From Candidatus Hinthialibacter antarcticus (GTDB lineage: Bacteria; Hinthialibacterota; Hinthialibacteria; Hinthialibacterales; Hinthialibacteraceae): a stretch of 41,550 nucleotides of DNA. Positions 13,260 to 21,403 of the stretch are shown here, piece by piece; the first letter of the stretch is position 1, and every line of letters starts with the position of its first letter. The stretch is taken from positions 1-41,550 of the forward strand of contig JAVCCE010000074.1 of assembly GCA_030765645.1 (NCBI GenBank), in the 5' to 3' direction. Below the pieces are notes generated by a model. The model ran no database searches, was not told the DNA's origin, and was given only the letters and a program-made list of their open reading frames with translations. A program made the translations under genes and the position numbers.

Positions 13260-14522
13260 CTATACGCCTTGGATGCAGCGCACGGTGTCGCGGGCGAAGA
13301 CCAGCTCTTCATTGGTCGGGATCGCCCATACGCCGACTTTACTCGACTCAGACGAGAACTTGCCCTCGCGCCCGACGCACGCCTTGTTGAGTTCTTCATC
13401 AATTTGCAGCCCCATAAATCCCAGGCCGTCGCATGAGTCAGAGCGCACCAGTTCTGAGTTTTCGCCGATGCCGCCCGTGAAGATCACGTGGTCAACGCCG
13501 CCCATCGCCGCCGCATAAGCGCCGAGGTATTTCTTGATGCGGTACGAGAACATATCCAACGCAATCTGGGCGCGTTCGTTGCCGTCGAAGGCAGCTTTCT
13601 CGATCTCGCGCATGTCGCTTGAGACGCCGGAGACGCCCGCCAGGCCGGAGTGTTTATTCATCAAATTGTTGGCCTCGCCAAAGGTCAGTTCTTCTTTGGC
13701 GGCGATGGTGGTAATGATCGACGGGTCCATGTCGCCGGTGCGGGTGCCCATCAGCAGCCCCTCGAGCGGCGTAAAGCCCATGGTGGTATCGACCGACTTG
13801 CCGTGGTCGAGCGCGGTCATACTGCAACCGTTGCCCAGGTGGCAAGTGATAATTTTCAGATGGTCGCGGTGGGTCCCGACTAACTGACCCAAACGATACG
13901 AGACATAACGGTGCGAGATACCGTGGAAGCCATAGCGGCGAATGCCGTGTTTTTGGTAAATCTGATATGGCAGGCCATAGAGATACGCCTTGGGCGGCAT
14001 GGTTTGGTGAAACGCCGTGTCGAACACCGCAATATGCGGGCAGTTGGGCAGCACCTCTAAACACGCGTAATAGCCCTTCAAGTTCGCGGGGTTGTGCAGC
14101 GGCGCAAACTCGACGCAAGCGCGGATTCCCTTAATCACGTCTTCGTCGATCAGAACGGAAGACTTAAAGAATTCGCCGCCGTGGACGACGCGGTGACCAA
14201 CGGCGTCGATCTCGTCCGGCGACGAAACCACGCCGCGTTCGGGGTCGGTCAACGCTTTGAGCAAGTGTTGAATCGCCTCTTCGTGGCCCAGAATTTCGAT
14301 AGGCTCTTTGTCTTCGGGTGGAAGCGAATCTTTCTTTTCGGGCAACGTCAGCGGGTTTTCATTCAGCTTTTGATAACGCAGAATGGCGGGCGAAAAGCCG
14401 ATCTTCTCGACCATGCCCATCGCCAGCACAACTTCGGTCTGTTTGTCGATGGCTTCTAAATCGGTTTCAATCAGTTGAAATTTTACAGATGAACTGCCGC
14501 AGTTTAACACTAAGACTTTCAT
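13260..14522 (-). CDS. ackA: Acetate kinase
   Basis: The 420-residue product catalyses acetyl phosphate + ADP to acetate + ATP (EC 2.7.2.1) in the cytoplasm. The ASKHA-fold signatures are clear: LVLNCGSSSVKF at residues 4-15, GHRVVHGG near 120, VFDTAFHQTMP, RYGFHGISHRYV, HLGNGCSMTA, GLLMGTRTGDMDPS and FTGGIGENSE near the C-terminus. The upstream open frame begins at 14630, but the family start MKVLVLNC at 14522 is certain from the signature position. It lies 26 bases after pta, the usual operon for substrate-level phosphorylation, and ends in a terminator. Length is slightly above the typical 400. Confidence 0.97.
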   Translation of the reverse strand: MKVLVLNCGSSSVKFQLIETDLEAIDKQTEVVLAMGMVEKIGFSPAILRYQKLNENPLTLPEKKDSLPPEDKEPIEILGHEEAIQHLLKALTDPERGVVSSPDEIDAVGHRVVHGGEFFKSSVLIDEDVIKGIRACVEFAPLHNPANLKGYYACLEVLPNCPHIAVFDTAFHQTMPPKAYLYGLPYQIYQKHGIRRYGFHGISHRYVSYRLGQLVGTHRDHLKIITCHLGNGCSMTALDHGKSVDTTMGFTPLEGLLMGTRTGDMDPSIITTIAAKEELTFGEANNLMNKHSGLAGVSGVSSDMREIEKAAFDGNERAQIALDMFSYRIKKYLGAYAAAMGGVDHVIFTGGIGENSELVRSDSCDGLGFMGLQIDEELNKACVGREGKFSSESSKVGVWAIPTNEELVFARDTVRCIQGV

Positions 14523-14548
14523 GGCGCCGTGACCTGATGTCCTTTCAA

Positions 14549-15565
14549 TTATGCCGTCGCGCGCCGTTTTCCGGCTTGCGCTTGTACGGCGGTGATCGCG
14601 ATGGTGGTATAGATGTCTTTTGCGCAGCAACCGCGCGAAAGGTCGTTGACTGGCAGCGCCAGTCCCTGCAACAAGGGGCCGTAGGCTTCGGCTTTGGCCA
14701 GACGCTCGGTGAGTTTATAAGCGATGTTGCCCGCGTTGAGATCGGGAAAGATCAGCGTATTGGCCTGGCCCGCAACGCTGCTGTCGGGCGCTTTGCGTTT
14801 GCCGATGGCTTCGATCAAGGCGGCGTCGGCCTGCAAGTCGCCGTCGAGTTTTAACTCAGGGAACTTCTCTTTGGCGATTTTGGTCGCTTCTTTCACTTTA
14901 TCGACCAGCGGGTGGTCGGCGCTGCCGTAGGTGGAAAATGAAAGCATCGCCACGATGGGTTCAACGCCGGTGAGCGCTTCCATCGAGACCGAAGAGGAAT
15001 AGGCGATATCGGCCAGCTGCTCCGCCGTCGGATCGGGCACCACCCCGCAGTCGCCATAGCACAAGGTTCCGCCGTCGCCGTACTCGCAATCGGGGACGAT
15101 CATCAAGAAGCATGACGACACTGTCTTGATCCCCGGTTGTGAGCCGATAAACCACAACGAAGCGCGGATCACGTTGCCAGTCGAGTTGACGGCGCCCGCC
15201 ACCATGCCGTCGGCTTCGCCCTGGCTGACCATCATGGCGCCAAAATAGAGCGGATCGCTCAACACTTTAGCGGCCTGCTCAACTGTCATGCCTTTGTGTT
15301 TGCGTTTTTCGGCGAAGGCTTCGGCCCATTCTTGATTTTTGGGATGGGCGGCGCGGTCGATGATGGTAATGCCGTCGAGTGAGACGCCTTTGCTGGAGGC
15401 GGTTTGTTGGATAGCGGCAGGATCGCCCAGCAGGAGAACTTCGGCGACGCCCTCGTCTGCGGCCTGTCGGGCCGCTTCGATCATGCGGTCATCGGTTGCT
15501 TCGGGTAATACGATTCGCTGCGGTTTGTCTTTGGCTTCCTTGAAGATTCGGTCCAGTGGATGCAT
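14549..15565 (-). CDS. pta: Phosphate acetyltransferase
   Basis: The 338-residue product converts acetyl-CoA + phosphate to acetyl phosphate + CoA (EC 2.3.1.8). It is the short catalytic form, without the N-terminal regulatory domains of the enterobacterial enzyme. Family blocks include [83 protein letters not shown] and [17 protein letters not shown]. With ackA directly downstream it forms the acetate/ATP-yielding pathway. AAAGGT lies upstream of the ATG at 15565. Confidence 0.97.
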   Translation of the reverse strand: MHPLDRIFKEAKDKPQRIVLPEATDDRMIEAARQAADEGVAEVLLLGDPAAIQQTASSKGVSLDGITIIDRAAHPKNQEWAEAFAEKRKHKGMTVEQAAKVLSDPLYFGAMMVSQGEADGMVAGAVNSTGNVIRASLWFIGSQPGIKTVSSCFLMIVPDCEYGDGGTLCYGDCGVVPDPTAEQLADIAYSSSVSMEALTGVEPIVAMLSFSTYGSADHPLVDKVKEATKIAKEKFPELKLDGDLQADAALIEAIGKRKAPDSSVAGQANTLIFPDLNAGNIAYKLTERLAKAEAYGPLLQGLALPVNDLSRGCCAKDIYTTIAITAVQAQAGKRRATA

Positions 15566-15654
15566 AGCGCCAAAATGACCTTTCTATTGAGTGAGTTAAC
15601 AAAATGCGCGTTTTGGGTCTTTTTCTTCTATGATATTTTTTCACAAACACTTAC

Positions 15655-15690
15655 TACCGCTTGCGGCGATTTTGAAGCCGCAAGCGGTTC
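15655..15690 (-). terminator. Hairpin after the hibernation factor gene
   Basis: CCGCTTGCGGC pairs perfectly with GCCGCAAGCGG across a nine-base loop, 33 bases beyond the hpf stop. No strong T run follows immediately, so it may be a weak or factor-assisted terminator or an RNA-stabilising hairpin. Confidence 0.5.
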
Positions 15691-15722
15691 CAGCGTCTAA
15701 TTCAACCTTTTTGTCTGCCGCG

Positions 15723-16019
15723 CTATGCGCGTTTTTCGGTCACTTTCTCCTTGTGTCGTCTGGCTTGCGTTTCGATCTTTTCGACCGCTTTATCGACGCA
15801 GCCTAAGACATTGTCGCCTTGTTCGCGAACATGCATGACTTTCTGCAATCCATGAAACGTGATCTCGACGATTTGACCGGTGTCGTTTCGTTCTAACACG
15901 ACATGCGCCTCGCCGGCGCCTTGCGCATATTTCTCCAGCTTTGATACTTTTTTCTCGATGTAGTCCTTGAGGTGGTCGGAAAGGCTGTGACGGCGGCTCG
16001 TTATTGTGGTTTCAATCAA
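15723..16019 (-). CDS. hpf: Short ribosome hibernation-promoting factor (HPF/RaiA family)
   Basis: The 98-residue product is a stand-alone S30AE-type domain that binds the 30S decoding region in stationary phase. Family features are the N-terminal beta strand IETTITSRRHSLSDHLKDYIEKKVSKLEKY, an acidic-to-basic middle and the C-terminal helix VDKAVEKIETQARRHKEK. The start is TTG, decided by GGGGAGAGGGCG directly upstream and the absence of another suitable codon. It has the length of short HPF or YfiA, not the long form with a dimerisation domain. It lies upstream of pta on the same strand, with a 157-base spacer. Confidence 0.92.
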   Translation of the reverse strand: MIETTITSRRHSLSDHLKDYIEKKVSKLEKYAQGAGEAHVVLERNDTGQIVEITFHGLQKVMHVREQGDNVLGCVDKAVEKIETQARRHKEKVTEKRA

Positions 16020-16666
16020 CGCCCTCTCCCCTTTCTATGGCCATGATTCGCCCGTGGTTTGATGCTTGAACTCAGATGACGATCCCTATGTAGCAAGGTA
16101 GCATAGCCCTCGCGGGAATCCAAGTTCCCTCTTGAGAATTTGCCCCAGTCCCGAAGCAGTTTTTATCAATTCTTTCGGTCTATATCTATTTTACTTCTTC
16201 AAATCAAAAGGCAATCATCATTTATTCCATTAAACAGAAATAGGACGATTTGTCTAAAAAATCCCGCCGGAATTGAGATTCAAATGGATGAAAATGCTAG
16301 CGTATTGAGGTCATCTTCATGCCTGCATTGGCACTTATTCGACTGACCGCATCGACTTTCGCGTCAAAAAACATTACAAAAACTTGAGGTTTTTCTCTGG
16401 TCGCCGATACTATAATTCATACGATATACATTTATTTTTATTGACGTCGGTCGATGAAAAAAACACAAAACGTAATACTTTTTCATTGACAGCAGAGAGA
16501 ATCCAGCGTACCTTAGTGAAATTATGCGGGGAACCTGATTCTTGACTCAAGGGGAAAATCTGCTTTAGTGTCACAGTTAAACTATGTCTATTGCCCCATT
16601 TAACAACGAATGCTTCAGGGGCTTTTTTAGGGTTTTGAGGGATATTCCAAAGCCGGACTGCTTTGA
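16020..16666. other. Long intergenic spacer, no gene seen
   Basis: This 647-base divergent spacer separates hpf and the M23 peptidase gene. It is AT-rich in its second half. Apart from promoter-like sequences near 16384-16416 (TTGAGG and TATAAT, spacing 21, poor) and 16486-16514 there is no convincing structure. A small open frame at 16140-16346 has no ribosome binding site or protein-like composition. Confidence 0.5.
16486..16514 (+). promoter_or_regulatory. Candidate promoter of the M23 peptidase gene
   Basis: A perfect TTGACA at 16486-16491 is followed after 17 bases by TACCTT (three of six matches to TATAAT). It lies about 150 bases before the ATG. Confidence 0.35.
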
Positions 16667-17926
16667 ATGATGAAGCCCATGAAACGGAATATCCTAGCCC
16701 AAGCATCGTTGGACGAGGTGATGCGCGAATATGCGCAACGAGCAGGCCTCGACTTCGATAGCGCCGTACCCGCATCGGTAAGGGCTAGATTACAACGTGA
16801 AACTTTTCGCTCCGAGGGGAGACTGCATCTGATGCTCACCGCAGCGTCGATCGTCTACTTCGTGGTTTGCCATGTATTAACGCAACCAGTGCGACGCTTG
16901 GCGATTCGCCAAACAGCGCCTGTCTATGCGACCGCCGGGCTATTGATCGCCGTTTGTCTTGCGGTGTATGGAGCTGCGTGGCCGAAACCCGAGGTACAAC
17001 GTAACTTTAGAGAAGTGGTTGAGTCGTTTTCGATCTCATTAGAAAACGGCGGCGCCATTACGAATTGGGATATCCATGAGGCCGAAGCGCATGAGCCGTT
17101 TCATGGTCTCGCCCAAAATATCCCCAGCGAACTATTACCCGACAGCTACCACGGCATCGTCATGCAGCCGTTATTGGTGCAAACGCCGGTTCTGCCCCAT
17201 GATGAATGGCTCGAAGAGAGTGGGGCGCCGTTATTGGCCCAATCCAACATCCCCGACATTCAGCCGTCAGACGACAAAACAACCGTCGCCAAAACGATCG
17301 AACCGCCCAAGCCTCTCGAAAAAGGGGTGAAATACACCATTCAAAGCGGCGACAATATGTGGTACGTCGCCAAGCGCTTCGGCGTCAAACACGACAAACT
17401 GGTTGCGTATAATCCATTGGTGAACCCCCGCGCGATGCAGCCTGGCGACAAGATATACGTCCCGGGCGTCACCGAGCCGATGTTGAAAAACATCATCACC
17501 AATCGAATGATTATGCCCATCGCCAATACTACCATCACCTCTAACTATGGAATGAGAAAACACCCCTTGGGCGGAGCGGTTCGCTTCCACCACGGGATTG
17601 ACATCCGCGCCAAGTATGGAACGCCAATCAAGGCCGTTCTGCCCGGCATCGTCAAAACAGCCGCCTATCAAGGCAGCAAAGGCAACACCGTCATCATTCA
17701 ACACGACAATGGTCTCCAAACGGTTTATGCGCACTGTTCAAAATTCAAAGCGAAACGCGGACAGCGGGTCAATCAGGGCGAGACGATTTCGTATGTCGGC
17801 AACACCGGCCGCGTAACCGGAACCCACCTGCACTTTGAAGTCTTAAAAGCAGGCAAGTCGCAAGACCCGATTAAGTATTTGCCCTACAAACCCCGTTACG
17901 TAAAAAGCAGCCGCAACCGAAGTTAA
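16667..17926 (+). CDS. LysM and M23-family peptidoglycan peptidase, membrane-linked
   Basis: The 419-residue product has two hydrophobic segments (about 53-72 and 86-104), a linker, a LysM peptidoglycan-binding domain (about 222-268, YTIQSGDNMWYVAKRFGV and NPRAMQPGDKIYVPG) and a C-terminal M23 (LytM/peptidase_M23) domain (about 285-405). The zinc and catalytic residues are intact: H308 and D312 in HHGID, H356 in VYAHCS, and H387 and H389 in THLHFEV. It should therefore be an active endopeptidase, unlike degenerate EnvC/NlpD-type activators. It probably acts in cell-wall remodelling at growth or division. The start has two tandem ATG codons and only a weak ribosome binding site. It is transcribed alone with a strong terminator. 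Confidence 0.93.
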   Translation: MMKPMKRNILAQASLDEVMREYAQRAGLDFDSAVPASVRARLQRETFRSEGRLHLMLTAASIVYFVVCHVLTQPVRRLAIRQTAPVYATAGLLIAVCLAVYGAAWPKPEVQRNFREVVESFSISLENGGAITNWDIHEAEAHEPFHGLAQNIPSELLPDSYHGIVMQPLLVQTPVLPHDEWLEESGAPLLAQSNIPDIQPSDDKTTVAKTIEPPKPLEKGVKYTIQSGDNMWYVAKRFGVKHDKLVAYNPLVNPRAMQPGDKIYVPGVTEPMLKNIITNRMIMPIANTTITSNYGMRKHPLGGAVRFHHGIDIRAKYGTPIKAVLPGIVKTAAYQGSKGNTVIIQHDNGLQTVYAHCSKFKAKRGQRVNQGETISYVGNTGRVTGTHLHFEVLKAGKSQDPIKYLPYKPRYVKSSRNRS

Positions 17927-17960
17927 TCGGCGATTTTCTTGATTGACAAAACGATGATAA

Positions 17961-17995
17961 AAAAACGCCCCGGCAATCACCGGGGCGTTTTTCAT
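17961..17995 (+). terminator. Bidirectional terminator
   Basis: AAACGCCCCGG pairs with CCGGGGCGTTT around a six-base loop, with T runs on both strands. It ends the M23 peptidase gene on the plus strand and the carbamoyl cassette/SseB unit on the minus strand. Confidence 0.92.
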
Positions 17996-18018
17996 TTTCA
18001 AAAGATACGAGGCTGATA

Positions 18019-18099
18019 TTATTTGAAAGAAGAAAGAAGGATGTCGCCTTCTTCAACTTCCACTTTAATCGTCTTGCCGCCGCCGTTTAAATTCAACAT
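18019..18099 (-). CDS. Possible 26-residue small ORF or gene remnant
   Basis: An ATG at 18099 opens a 26-codon frame ending in TAA at 18019. The composition is protein-like (GGGKTIKVEVEEGDILLSSF). It is in the same frame as the SseB-like gene, whose TAA stop is only seven codons upstream, so it could be a small co-transcribed gene, a stop-codon read-through extension or a degraded gene end. No clear ribosome binding site. The bidirectional terminator lies just beyond it. Confidence 0.3.
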   Translation of the reverse strand: MLNLNGGGKTIKVEVEEGDILLSSFK

Positions 18100-18117
18100 T
18101 CTTGCAGAACATAAGGA

Positions 18118-18513
18118 TTATTGTTTGTCGTCTGGCTCATCCGGCGCGTCTGAGTCATCTTCATTGTCAGTCTGGTCGAGTTCGAAGACCTGCTCAATGG
18201 GAAACTCTTCCTGACCGGACGCCATATCGAGCACCAGATATTCGCAGTCGCCGTCTTCGAGGATGCCCAGCAACACATCGCGTTCAATCTCGACGCTCAT
18301 CATCTTCACGCCAAAGTCGACCAGCCATTTCGCCAGGATTTCTTCGTTAGACCACACCGGAACAAAGCCCACGTCTTCGGCGTCGGTCAGCGAGACCAGC
18401 GAAATTTCATCGTCCTCGCCGAGTTCCACTTCTTCCGGTTCGGCTTCAGGGTCGCCCTGTAACGCGGCGAGCACAAACAGCGTATCCGGTAATTCACTCA
18501 GTGACATATTCAT
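18118..18513 (-). CDS. SseB-like protein
   Basis: The 131-residue acidic protein resembles the SseB N-terminal domain family: an LxALQG-type strand near the N-terminus, then the pattern VGFVPVWSNEEILAKWL at about 48-64, which matches the family's motif in which a value is fixed and adjusted (FVP.yts.E.l). The C-terminal 25 residues are almost all Asp/Glu/Pro. Function of the family is poorly known. GAGGAGA eight bases before the ATG supports the start. It follows the SGNH gene of the carbamoyl cassette with a 69-base gap containing a family D hairpin, so its membership of that operon is uncertain. Confidence 0.55.
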   Translation of the reverse strand: MNMSLSELPDTLFVLAALQGDPEAEPEEVELGEDDEISLVSLTDAEDVGFVPVWSNEEILAKWLVDFGVKMMSVEIERDVLLGILEDGDCEYLVLDMASGQEEFPIEQVFELDQTDNEDDSDAPDEPDDKQ

Positions 18514-18552
18514 TTTTAATCTCTCCTCGTCGCCGTTTGCAGCGCCCGACTT

Positions 18553-18578
18553 GTAGGGTGGGTTCTAAACCCACCAGA
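18553..18578 (+). repeat. Family D short hairpin repeat, copy 2
   Basis: GGTGGGTTCTAAACCCACC is a near-perfect palindrome, similar to 5480-5506. It lies directly beyond the stop of the SGNH gene and could act as a transcript-end hairpin there. Confidence 0.5.
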
Positions 18579-18582
18579 ATCT

Positions 18583-19767
18583 TTAATTCAATGCTTCTTG
18601 AAAATTCTCACCTAGCAGTTCCGCCACAATCTGGTTTCCGCGTTTGGTAAAATGGGCCGAATCGACGAACAGCGTCTCCGGCGAGGCCGCGAACTCAGGC
18701 GCGCGGGTCACATCAAGCGTATCGACGCCCTGTTGCGACAATACTGCGTTTGAGGCGTCGATGAAACGCTGGTACACCGCCGGGTAGTGGTCTTTATAAT
18801 GCGGCGCCAACTGGTCGATCAAATCAAGCAGCGCGTCTTCGTGTTCAGTGCGCGTCTGCTTGCCGCCCAATTCGGGTTGAAACCCCGCCGTGTAGCCAAT
18901 TTTGTTCTCTCGGCAGATTTGGGCGATGCGTAATAAATTATCGGTGTAAGCGCGAACGGTTTTGTTGAAATATTCATCTGACATTTCGGGACATGGCGCG
19001 GCGCGGCGTTGATTTTTGATGGAGCGTTCCATGGTATTTTTTACGGCGTCGTCAAGCAGGCGGACGCAGGCGCTCTTTCGTAACGTCACTCGCATAAACC
19101 GCCCTAACGCAGCGAACGCCCCGGTCTGGGTGTGGTAATTCGCCGTCAGTTCGTTTTGAATCTGCGGCAAGACCAGCATGTTGTAGTTCATTTCCTGATC
19201 GGTTTTTTCTTTGCCAAGCGCAACCAGACGATGCCAAGCGTCGAAGATGTCAGCGTAGGCGTCGAAGGTGATAACGTAGTCAGGCTCCAGCGCCAGCAGT
19301 TCGGTTTCAAAGTAGCGCAGTTCCTGCATGGAGTTGTAGCCAATCACCGAAGCGTTGATGACTTCGAGCGTTGGGTCAGCGTCGAGTAACGCGGCGAAGG
19401 TTTCGCCGTTGCCCTTGGCGCCGAAGCCGAAGGCGGTGGATGCGCCCAGGATAAGAACGCGTTTTTGGCTGGGATCCTTCGCGCCGACTTCATCGCCACG
19501 CAGGCCGATTGAGTTAATCGAAAAATATTCCGTCTCTTGATTGGGAATCGTTTTGTATAGCAAGTAAGGCGACAGCGCTAGTTTGACCGGACCTTCGGTG
19601 GTCGAGATGGGCCTGCCGTCGTGGGTATGAAACGAGGTGTGATAGGGGTCAGGCTGTTTGAAGGGCGGGCGAAAGAAAAATAAGAGCTCCGCCAGCAGAA
19701 AGAGCGTTCCGAAAAACACAATCGGCGGCAGGGCGGAACGAAGCGTTTGTTGAATACGTTGCAACAT
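18583..19767 (-). CDS. Membrane-anchored SGNH/GDSL-like hydrolase
   Basis: The 394-residue product has one N-terminal membrane segment (about 14-32) and an extracytoplasmic SGNH-type domain. The catalytic Ser is S110 in ILGASTAFGFG (block I), and the catalytic Asp and His are D369 and H372 in DSAHFTKRGN (block V). These enzymes are esterases or acyltransferases acting on acylated glycans or lipids. It is the last member of the tightly packed carbamoyl cassette, 28 bases after the methyltransferase, so it probably tailors the same product. SGNH proteins beside carbamoyltransferase/SxtJ genes recur in other bacteria, from memory. Substrate unknown. Confidence 0.8.
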   Translation of the reverse strand: MLQRIQQTLRSALPPIVFFGTLFLLAELLFFFRPPFKQPDPYHTSFHTHDGRPISTTEGPVKLALSPYLLYKTIPNQETEYFSINSIGLRGDEVGAKDPSQKRVLILGASTAFGFGAKGNGETFAALLDADPTLEVINASVIGYNSMQELRYFETELLALEPDYVITFDAYADIFDAWHRLVALGKEKTDQEMNYNMLVLPQIQNELTANYHTQTGAFAALGRFMRVTLRKSACVRLLDDAVKNTMERSIKNQRRAAPCPEMSDEYFNKTVRAYTDNLLRIAQICRENKIGYTAGFQPELGGKQTRTEHEDALLDLIDQLAPHYKDHYPAVYQRFIDASNAVLSQQGVDTLDVTRAPEFAASPETLFVDSAHFTKRGNQIVAELLGENFQEALN

Positions 19768-19795
19768 GGGGCGACTCTATCCCAGGGTGGAGGGT

Positions 19796-20803
19796 TTATT
19801 TTTTGCGGCCGATCATTAAGAATAGGCCGCCGTCGATGTCGTAGATCATCTCGCGGCCCTGGCTGAGCAAGTGGTCGAGCACCGTGCCGCGCGGCTCCGG
19901 CTCAAACACCGACTTGCGGTAATCATAGTCGGGACGCGTTCCAAAAACCGCGCTGGGCAGCGCCCGCACAAACTCGATGCCGTTGTCGTCAAACCACTGT
20001 AACACTTCGTCTATAGTATGCAACGACTCGCGTGGATTGACGTATTGGTCCATGATCCACGATTTGCGTTTTTCTTCTGACACCTTATATTGCCGCAGGT
20101 AGGGGTCGAACATCGCCACGCGGTCGCCCATGAAGGGGTACATCCATTGGCGCATGACCGTTTTCATGCGGCAGTAGCGGTTATAAAGGCCGATCACCAT
20201 GTAGCCGCCGGGTTTGACCAGCGGCACAAAGCCGCGAAATCCGCCGACGGGATCATCGGTCGAGTGCAACACGCCGGTGCAGATTAAATAATCAAACGAT
20301 TCGGGCTTGAGGGGAATGCGGAACAGGTTCATGTGGCAGAATGACGCCCGGTCGAGTTGGTTTTCGGTTTTGAATTTGGTCGCCAGCCGCAATGAGTTCA
20401 AACACAAATCGACCGACACCACCCGGCGTTGAAACACGCTCAAGAAGTTGCCTAGTTGTCCGGTGCCGCAGCCCACTTCGAGCACGGTCGAGTGCGGCGG
20501 GATGCTGCGGTTAAACAAATTGGGGAAACCGCGCGCCAGGCTTTTTTCGATCAGCGAACCGACGCTGTCAATGTCGTCATAATTGGGGAACGGGTGTTCC
20601 TCATAAAACGCCTTCATCTTCTGGGTGATATCTTCATCGGCGCCTTCGTGAGGGACGAACGCGCGCAGAAAGCCCTCTTCGATAGGGAAGCGAACGCTAT
20701 CGTCGCCCTCGCTGACGTAGGCGTCGCCTTGCAAGCGCATGGGCGCACCCGTCTTGGGGCAGATCAACAGGTCGTCTAATGTCCAGGCGTGGTTCGTAAT
20801 CAT
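19796..20803 (-). CDS. Class I SAM-dependent methyltransferase with N-terminal zinc-ribbon-like segment
   Basis: The 335-residue product has a short N-terminal Trm112-like region (residues 9-50, ICPKTGAPM and the FPIEEGFLR pattern) and a class I methyltransferase core. Motif I, VLEVGCGTGQLG, is at about 107-118, an acidic VSVDLCLNSL strand-2 end follows, and motif IV is CTGVLHSTDDP. A central FYEEHPFPNYDD segment is typical of methyltransferases in natural-product clusters. TAGGATGAC upstream places its ribosome binding site over the stop of the DUF5989 gene, nine bases away. It probably methylates the cassette's product; the substrate is unknown. Confidence 0.88.
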   Translation of the reverse strand: MITNHAWTLDDLLICPKTGAPMRLQGDAYVSEGDDSVRFPIEEGFLRAFVPHEGADEDITQKMKAFYEEHPFPNYDDIDSVGSLIEKSLARGFPNLFNRSIPPHSTVLEVGCGTGQLGNFLSVFQRRVVSVDLCLNSLRLATKFKTENQLDRASFCHMNLFRIPLKPESFDYLICTGVLHSTDDPVGGFRGFVPLVKPGGYMVIGLYNRYCRMKTVMRQWMYPFMGDRVAMFDPYLRQYKVSEEKRKSWIMDQYVNPRESLHTIDEVLQWFDDNGIEFVRALPSAVFGTRPDYDYRKSVFEPEPRGTVLDHLLSQGREMIYDIDGGLFLMIGRKK

Positions 20804-20812
20804 TAAGTCATC

Positions 20813-20989
20813 CTAAAAAAGCGCGTAGATCAAAAACACACCTTGGGTGCCGCCCAAAACAACGAGTAAACCGAGCAGCAGCACGATTGCCACCACAGGC
20901 ACCAGCCACCACATTTTGTATCTCATAAAAAAGTAACCCAGTTCGCTCAACAGGCTGCGTCGCGCGGGCTTGGGGGCTGAGTTGGTCAT
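20813..20989 (-). CDS. DUF5989-type single-pass membrane miniprotein
   Basis: This 58-residue gene is below usual length cut-offs. The product begins MTNSAPKPARRSLLSELGYF, then has a positively charged stretch and one transmembrane segment (about 27-48, rich in V, L and I), and ends VFLIYALF. This sequence and position match the DUF5989 family found beside carbamoyltransferase and SxtJ genes. Its ATG directly follows the TAA of the SxtJ-like gene with no spacer, and its stop leads into the methyltransferase. It is probably a small inner-membrane subunit of the cassette; its molecular role is unknown. Confidence 0.8.
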   Translation of the reverse strand: MTNSAPKPARRSLLSELGYFFMRYKMWWLVPVVAIVLLLGLLVVLGGTQGVFLIYALF

Positions 20990-21403
20990 TTAGCTTTGTC
21001 TCCCAAAACTATCGAGGTCTGACGCGGGCGCCTCGTGAAACATCGAGTCTTTGCGCCGCGCTGCGCCAAAGTTTCGTTCGAGGCGGTTCATGCCGCACAG
21101 GCGCAAGAAGAAGCCGATCAACATCACGCCGAACAGGTACATCAAATACACCATCAGCCATGAGATCAGTTGGCTGATCCAAAAGGCGATGAGAGAGAAG
21201 ACCAGAAATACGCTGCGCCCAATCAGTGGATACGCCATCCAGGCGATCAATTGAACGCCGCCCATGCAGGCCAAAATGGTTGGAAACACCCACCAGCCAG
21301 TGATGAACCAGATCAGCCCCGCCATGGCGGGCATACCCAATCCACCCGTCAGCAGATGGCGCTTTTCGGCGCGTTGGCCGGGATAAAACAGGTTGGCGCT
21401 CAT
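20990..21403 (-). CDS. SxtJ-like membrane protein
   Basis: The 137-residue integral membrane protein has about three hydrophobic segments (roughly 24-40, 42-60 and 64-103, the last long enough for two helices) and a basic, soluble C-terminus. Length and context match the SxtJ family, named from the saxitoxin cluster, where it accompanies a carbamoyltransferase (SxtI). Its ATG overlaps the carbamoyltransferase stop (ATGA at 21403-21400), and the DUF5989 gene starts immediately after its stop. Such coupling suggests a fixed complex, perhaps bringing the carbamoyltransferase to the membrane. That role is inference; no enzymatic motif is seen. Confidence 0.8.
   Translation of the reverse strand: MSANLFYPGQRAEKRHLLTGGLGMPAMAGLIWFITGWWVFPTILACMGGVQLIAWMAYPLIGRSVFLVFSLIAFWISQLISWLMVYLMYLFGVMLIGFFLRLCGMNRLERNFGAARRKDSMFHEAPASDLDSFGRQS

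Noticed and set aside
16140-16346. 68-codon open frame in the hpf/M23 spacer
   Set aside because: There is no ribosome binding site, the composition is not protein-like, and no recognisable motif is present.
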